NCBI GenBank assembly: GCA_937873425.1
Contig: CALMYE010000013.1
Coordinates: forward strand, 38,229-102,228
Source of the DNA: an uncultured Sphingopyxis sp.
GTDB lineage: Bacteria; Pseudomonadota; Alphaproteobacteria; Sphingomonadales; Sphingomonadaceae
Length of the DNA: 64,000 bases
Direction: 5' to 3'
Positions 59,957 to 64,000 of this stretch are shown one piece after another. Position 1 is the stretch's first letter. The number at the start of each line of letters is the position of its first letter. The notes under the pieces are model-generated. The model ran no database searches. It had not been told where the DNA came from and saw only the letters and a program-made list of their open reading frames with translations. Made by a program: the position numbers and the translations under genes.

Positions 59957-60969
59957 GCGATCTTCAGGATCATCTTGCCCTGATTGCTCCCGGCGAACAG
60001 CCGCATGAAGGCGTCGAAGCTGTTTTCGATCCCCGCGTCGACATGCTCGTCGGCGACCAGCTTGCCCTGCTGCAGCCACGCCGCCATCTCCGCGCCGCCC
60101 TCGGCGAAGCGCGCGATATAGTCGGCGACGAGCAATCCGCGGATCGAGGCGCGGTGGACGATCAGCTGCCAGATGTTGCGCGCGCCGACCTTCTCAAGGG
60201 TGTTATATTCGCTGATCAGCCCGCACAGCCCGATGCGCGCGCCGTGGCGCAGGTTCATCAGCCCCGCGTCGAGAATGTCGCCGCCGACATTCTCGAAGAT
60301 GATGTCCACCCCCTCGGGGGCCTCGGCGCGGATCGCGTCGGTCAGCGCGCGGACGTCCTTGCCGCGATAGTCGATCGCCGCGTCGAAGCCGTAGCGCCCC
60401 GTCAGCCGCGCGCATTTCTCCGCGCCGCCGGCGATGCCGATGACCTTGCCGGCGCCCTTGATCTTCGCGATCTGCCCGACGAGCGATCCGACCGCGCCCG
60501 CCGCGCCCGTGACCAGCACGACGTCGCCGGGCCGAGGCTCGCACACCTCGATATAGCCGAAGTAAGCGGTCATCCCGACCGCGCCGAGCACCGAAAGATA
60601 ATTGGTGACGCTCGGCACCGCGTCCGCGTCGATCGGCTGGGTGAAGCCGCCCGCGACGCCGACCGAATAATCCTCGATGCCGTTGAGGCCCAGCACCCAC
60701 TGGCCGGGGACGAAGCCCTCGGCCTTGCTCGCCTCGACCACGCCCACCGTCGTCGCGCGCACCGGGTCGCCGAGCGGGATCGGCGGCATATAGCTCGGCG
60801 CATCGTCCATCCAGCCGCGGATCGCGGGGTCGAGCGAGGCATAATGGTTGCGGATCAGGAACTGCCCGTCCGCCAGCTCGGGGACGGGTTCGGTGACGAG
60901 CGAGAAATCTTCTTCCACCGGTTCGCCATTCGGGCGGCGAACGAGCAGGAAGCGGCGGTTGTCGGGCAT
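59953..60969 (-). CDS. MDR-family NADP-dependent oxidoreductase
   Basis: The 338-residue zinc-free medium-chain reductase resembles prostaglandin/leukotriene reductases and CurA. It has HYASLDPAIRGWM near the N-terminus, the nucleotide motif LVTGAAGAVGSLVGQIAKIKGAGKVIGIAGG and IIFENVGGDILDAGL. It reduces enone double bonds with NADPH. It lies between a molybdopterin enzyme and ThuA with minimal gaps. A paralogue begins at 63220 on the opposite strand. Confidence 0.88.
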   Translation of the reverse strand: MPDNRRFLLVRRPNGEPVEEDFSLVTEPVPELADGQFLIRNHYASLDPAIRGWMDDAPSYMPPIPLGDPVRATTVGVVEASKAEGFVPGQWVLGLNGIEDYSVGVAGGFTQPIDADAVPSVTNYLSVLGAVGMTAYFGYIEVCEPRPGDVVLVTGAAGAVGSLVGQIAKIKGAGKVIGIAGGAEKCARLTGRYGFDAAIDYRGKDVRALTDAIRAEAPEGVDIIFENVGGDILDAGLMNLRHGARIGLCGLISEYNTLEKVGARNIWQLIVHRASIRGLLVADYIARFAEGGAEMAAWLQQGKLVADEHVDAGIENSFDAFMRLFAGSNQGKMILKIA

Positions 60970-60978
60970 GGGGGCTCC

Positions 60979-63102
60979 TCAGGCGGGGACGATGGAAACG
61001 GGAATCGCGCTCTGCAGCGACTGGCCGGTGACGGGATCGTAGGAGACGCTCTCGCTGACGAGGCGGTTGGTCGAGGCGCCGTGCTCGTGGACGCCGTCGG
61101 GGCCGATATCGGGATCGCCGAAGGCGTGCGCCATCGACACCACGCCAGGGCGCATATTGTCGGCGGCACGCGCGACCGCGACCAGCTCGCCGGCCGCCGA
61201 GCGGATACGCACCGTGTCGCCGTCGTTGCAGGGGATGCGCGGGAGATCGTCGGGGTGGAGGAAGGCGGGGTTGGTCGTGCGTCTGGCGCGCAATGCGGGC
61301 AGATTCTGCCCGGTCGAGTTGAAGCGGTGTCGGCTCCGCCGCGACACCATGCGCCAGGGAAATTCCGGTGTCGGCTGCTCGGCGGCGCCATAGGCGACGA
61401 GCCGGCCGGGCAGCCCGCCCGCGCCCAGATCGAAGCGGCCGGGCGCGTCGGGATCGCCCGGCTCGACCACGGGGTGCAGCTCGGGATAGATGACCGCCCT
61501 GCCGTCCTCCGTATCGGCGCGCACCCTGCTCGGCGCCACCGCGCAGCCCGCGACCATCAGGTCGAGGAATTCTTCCTTCGTGGGCCGCTCGTCCATCGGG
61601 CAGGCGCCGCCCGCGAGTGGCAGGCCGGTGCCGAGACGGTGCGCGAGCTCCCACAGCATCTCCCACTCCTCGAGCAGCCCCTCGGGCGCGTCGATCACCG
61701 CCTCGGTATAGCGGGCATAGGGGATTTCATACCACCATTCGCTGAGGTTGCTGATGTCCTCGCGTTCGAGGCACATCTTGGGCGCGAGGATATAGTCGGC
61801 GCGCTTCGCGGTGGCGGATTCGGCGTTGACGTCGATACAGACGAGCAGGTCGAGTCCGGCCAGCGCGCGCACCATCTTGTCCTGATCGGGAAAGGCGACG
61901 AGCGGATTGCCGCCGATCACGATCAGCGCGCGCACCTGCCCCTCGCCCGGCGTCAGCATCTCGTCGGCGAGGACGTTGCACGGCATCTCCATGCCGAGGT
62001 GGGTGAGGCCGCGGATGCGCGAGGCGGGAAAGCCCTCGCCATAGGGCGTCATCGGCGGCGCGACCTGCGCGCGGCGCGGCGTCACCGGGGTGAAGACGCG
62101 CGGAATCGAGCTTTTCTCGCCCTCGCGGCAGAAGCGCCCGCAGATGATGTTGAGCGACGAGACGAGATATTGGGTGAGCGTGCCGTTGCCCGCCATCTCG
62201 GGGCCGGTGCCGGTCGAGACGACGCCTTTGGTCCCGCCCGCGAACAGGCGCGCGGCCGCGACGAGCCAGCTTTCCTCGACCCCCGCGCGCGCTGCGGCCA
62301 CCGCGGGGGTGAAACCGGCGACCGCGCGCTGCAATTCGTCGAGGCCGTCGACGTAGCGCTGGACGAACGCCTTGTCGTAAAGCCCTTCGGACAGGATCAC
62401 ATGGACGATCCCCGCGAGCAGCGCGGGGTCTTCGCCCGGCCGCACCGGCAGATGGATATGCGCAAGCGCCGCGACGTCGCTCCGGCGTGGGTCGGCGACG
62501 ATCAGCTTGAGGCCCTTGTCGAGCGCGTCGCGCAGCCGGCGCGAGGGCGAGAAGGGCGGTAGGCCGCCCGGCGGGCCATAGTGCGAGACGATCGGATTGT
62601 TGCCGATGAAGAAGGCGACGTCGGCCTCGGCGAAGCTGTGCATCCCGCCCATCCAGCTGCCGTACTGCATGGTCGTATAGACCTTCGCCGGCTGGTCGAG
62701 CGTCACCGAGGTGTAGATGTTGCGCGTGCCGAGCCCCTGCGCGAAGGCCATCGCGCTGCCGACCCCGGCGCTGTTCTGAAAGGCGTAGGTGCCGCCATAG
62801 ACGGCGACGGCATGCGGTCCATGTTCGGCGACGATCGCGCCCAGCTTCGCGGCGATCTCGTCGAGCGCCGCATCGGTCGCGATGTCGGCAAAACCTTCGC
62901 TCCCGCGCTTCTGCGACACCGTCAGCCGTTGCGGGCCGTGGTGCGCCTCGGGCAGCTGGCGGCCCTTGATGCAGGTGTAGCCGCCGAACACCGGGTCGTC
63001 GGGATCGCCCTGAACCTTGGTCACGCGGCCGTCCTCGACGGTGACGAGCATCGCGCAATTGGCGTGGCAGAAGCGGCAGAAACTGCGGCGGACCTCGGGC
63101 AT
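60979..63102 (-). CDS. Molybdopterin-dependent oxidoreductase
   Basis: The 707-residue enzyme starts at the ATG at 63102 behind GGGAGAG. Cysteines in CRFCHANC and YTCIKGRQ give the C-x2-C-x3-C-x27-C [4Fe-4S] motif of the DMSO-reductase family. FFIGNNPIVSHYGPPGG and the C-terminal dinucleotide-binding domain (RHRFNSTGQNLPALR..., PCNDGDTVRIRSAAGE) follow. No twin-arginine signal precedes the motif, so it should be cytoplasmic. Such enzymes in catabolic clusters can hydroxylate or reduce unactivated carbons; the reaction here is unknown. The cofactor could come from the moa/moe genes at 30-33 kb. Confidence 0.88.
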   Translation of the reverse strand: MPEVRRSFCRFCHANCAMLVTVEDGRVTKVQGDPDDPVFGGYTCIKGRQLPEAHHGPQRLTVSQKRGSEGFADIATDAALDEIAAKLGAIVAEHGPHAVAVYGGTYAFQNSAGVGSAMAFAQGLGTRNIYTSVTLDQPAKVYTTMQYGSWMGGMHSFAEADVAFFIGNNPIVSHYGPPGGLPPFSPSRRLRDALDKGLKLIVADPRRSDVAALAHIHLPVRPGEDPALLAGIVHVILSEGLYDKAFVQRYVDGLDELQRAVAGFTPAVAAARAGVEESWLVAAARLFAGGTKGVVSTGTGPEMAGNGTLTQYLVSSLNIICGRFCREGEKSSIPRVFTPVTPRRAQVAPPMTPYGEGFPASRIRGLTHLGMEMPCNVLADEMLTPGEGQVRALIVIGGNPLVAFPDQDKMVRALAGLDLLVCIDVNAESATAKRADYILAPKMCLEREDISNLSEWWYEIPYARYTEAVIDAPEGLLEEWEMLWELAHRLGTGLPLAGGACPMDERPTKEEFLDLMVAGCAVAPSRVRADTEDGRAVIYPELHPVVEPGDPDAPGRFDLGAGGLPGRLVAYGAAEQPTPEFPWRMVSRRSRHRFNSTGQNLPALRARRTTNPAFLHPDDLPRIPCNDGDTVRIRSAAGELVAVARAADNMRPGVVSMAHAFGDPDIGPDGVHEHGASTNRLVSESVSYDPVTGQSLQSAIPVSIVPA

Positions 63103-63219
63103 CGTCTCTCTCCCTGATCGCACACTAGGCCGCGCGAGCGGGCAATCGACTGGCACTTTTGGCGGTGGCTGCGCGCCGGGCGCAGGCGCAATTTCCCCGT
63201 CGAACGGGAGAGGATGAAG

Positions 63220-64000
63220 ATGCCGACATCGCGCCAGTGGCTGCTCAACGGACATCCGCGCGGGCGCGGGATCGAGAACGGCGATTTCCAGCTCGTCGAG
63301 GTCGAAATCGGCGCGCCCGGCGACGGCGAACTGCTGCTCAGGACGCTCTATCTCGGCTTCGATCCGGCGCAGAAAGGGTGGATGGAGAATATCGCCGACT
63401 ATGTCGCGCCGATGGCGATCGGCGACGTGATGCGCGGCAGCGGGATCAGCGAAGTCGTCGAGAGCAACCATTCGGGTTTCGCTGCCGGCGACCTGGTGAT
63501 GGGATCGACGGGCTGGACCGAATGGCATCTCTCGAACGGCGAAGGGCTGGTGAGGATCGAGACGCGGCTGCCACCGACCGCGATGCTCTCGGTGCTCGGG
63601 ACGACCGGCGTGACGGCTTATTGCGGGCTGTTCAAGGTCGGGCGGCCGGTCGCGGGTGATACGGTGCTCGTCTCGGGCGCGGCCGGGGCGACGGGGTCGG
63701 TCGTCGGCCAACTCGCGAAGATCGCGGGATGCCGCGCGGTCGGCATCGCGGGCGGCGCCGACAAGTGCCGCTGGCTCGTCGAGGAGGCGGGCTATGACGC
63801 CGCGATCGACTATAAGGCGGGCGACGTCCGGCGGCAGATCCGCGAACATTGCCCGGGCGGCGTCAACGTCGTCTTCGACAATGTCGGCGGTGCGATCCTG
63901 AATGACATGCTCGGTGAGATCGCGACCGGCGCGCGCGTCGCGGTGTGCGGCGGGATCAGCCGCGACGGAATGGGGACGCCGCCCGCCGGGCCGCCCGCCG
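63220..64000 (+). CDS. MDR-family NADP-dependent oxidoreductase, N-terminal part (runs off right edge)
   Basis: At least 260 residues are present. The ATG at 63220 follows GGGAGAGG at a proper distance and is preferred over the ATG at 63214. LYLGFDPAQKGWMENIADY, VLVSGAAGATGSVVGQLAKIAGCRAVGIAGG and VVFDNVGGAILNDML match the same family as the reductase at 60 kb, but the two are clearly diverged. It is divergent from the molybdopterin enzyme across 117 bases. The C-terminus is outside the window. Confidence 0.87.
   Translation, partial: MPTSRQWLLNGHPRGRGIENGDFQLVEVEIGAPGDGELLLRTLYLGFDPAQKGWMENIADYVAPMAIGDVMRGSGISEVVESNHSGFAAGDLVMGSTGWTEWHLSNGEGLVRIETRLPPTAMLSVLGTTGVTAYCGLFKVGRPVAGDTVLVSGAAGATGSVVGQLAKIAGCRAVGIAGGADKCRWLVEEAGYDAAIDYKAGDVRRQIREHCPGGVNVVFDNVGGAILNDMLGEIATGARVAVCGGISRDGMGTPPAGPPA

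Noticed and set aside
59878-62562. 894-codon plus-strand open frame opposite the reductase and molybdopterin genes
   Set aside because: It is the GC-driven antisense shadow of three genes with clear motifs; its translation is rich in R, H, D and A with no domains.
1-64000. CRISPR array or phage gene block
   Set aside because: No regularly spaced direct repeats, cas motifs, or capsid, tail or terminase signatures were seen.

Overview
The window reads as DNA of a sphingomonad-type alphaproteobacterium. It is GC-rich, its genes are packed into operons with many 4-base ATGA overlaps, and it combines alternative oxidase, a FixL-FixJ oxygen sensor and Fnr-type regulators with Rieske, P450 and acyl-CoA catabolic clusters. 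The genus assignment is inference; Sphingopyxis, Novosphingobium and Sphingobium would all fit. No rRNA, intact tRNA or CRISPR array was seen.

Left edge (1-6.5 kb). The start of an enoyl-CoA hydratase gene runs off the left end. It is followed by a Phd/VapB-type antitoxin with a clear palindromic operator and a PIN toxin gene cut after about 22 codons. A mobilisation module comes next: a large MobA/MobL-type relaxase, a control region with four TGTTGGG heptamers in two inverted pairs, and a divergent unknown gene closed by a strong terminator.

Oxygen and nitrate island (6.5-33.4 kb). This holds a B12-dependent ribonucleotide reductase (nrdJ), an Fnr with an N-terminal cysteine cluster, a lone receiver protein, an alternative oxidase, FixL and FixJ, an Nfu-type Fe-S carrier, NnrS, a UbiH/UbiM-type hydroxylase, an outer-membrane porin and a Dnr-like regulator. 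An 11-gene operon then carries narK (a double-length fusion), narGHJI, a parvulin, moaA, moaD, moaE, moaB and moeA. Fnr/Dnr boxes (TTGAT-N4-ATCAA or close variants) lie before nrdJ, before the porin, and twice before narK. The layout suggests that FixLJ and Fnr sense low oxygen, the Dnr-like protein adds a second layer, and the targets provide O2-independent dNTP synthesis, nitrate respiration and molybdenum cofactor.

Accessory region (33.4-44.9 kb). An IS1111-type element with 15-bp inverted repeats is followed by a six-gene, mostly unknown minus-strand cluster. That cluster contains a protein with a relaxase-like HVH motif and an unpaired ParS/MbcA-type antitoxin-like protein. Several small genes and a complete RES-toxin/ParS-antitoxin pair follow. 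Then comes a decayed IS3 element flanked by CGGG duplications, itself interrupted by a second IS110-family element, and a MucR-family regulator that lacks its zinc-binding histidines.

Catabolic region (44.9-64 kb). A plus-strand operon encodes an SDR, a GST, a thiamine-dependent 2-oxoacid dehydrogenase E1 alpha/beta, a lone lipoyl carrier, a SnoaL-like protein and an NmrA-like protein. Opposite it lie two Rieske oxygenases, a VOC protein, and a long minus-strand array: molybdopterin oxidoreductase, MDR reductase, ThuA-like protein, P450, two acyl-CoA dehydrogenases, a DUF35 protein, an SCP2-type thiolase and a LuxR regulator. The P450, paired dehydrogenases, DUF35 protein and thiolase resemble steroid side-chain degradation sets, so a hydrophobic branched or polycyclic growth substrate is a reasonable inference. 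A second MDR reductase runs off the right end.
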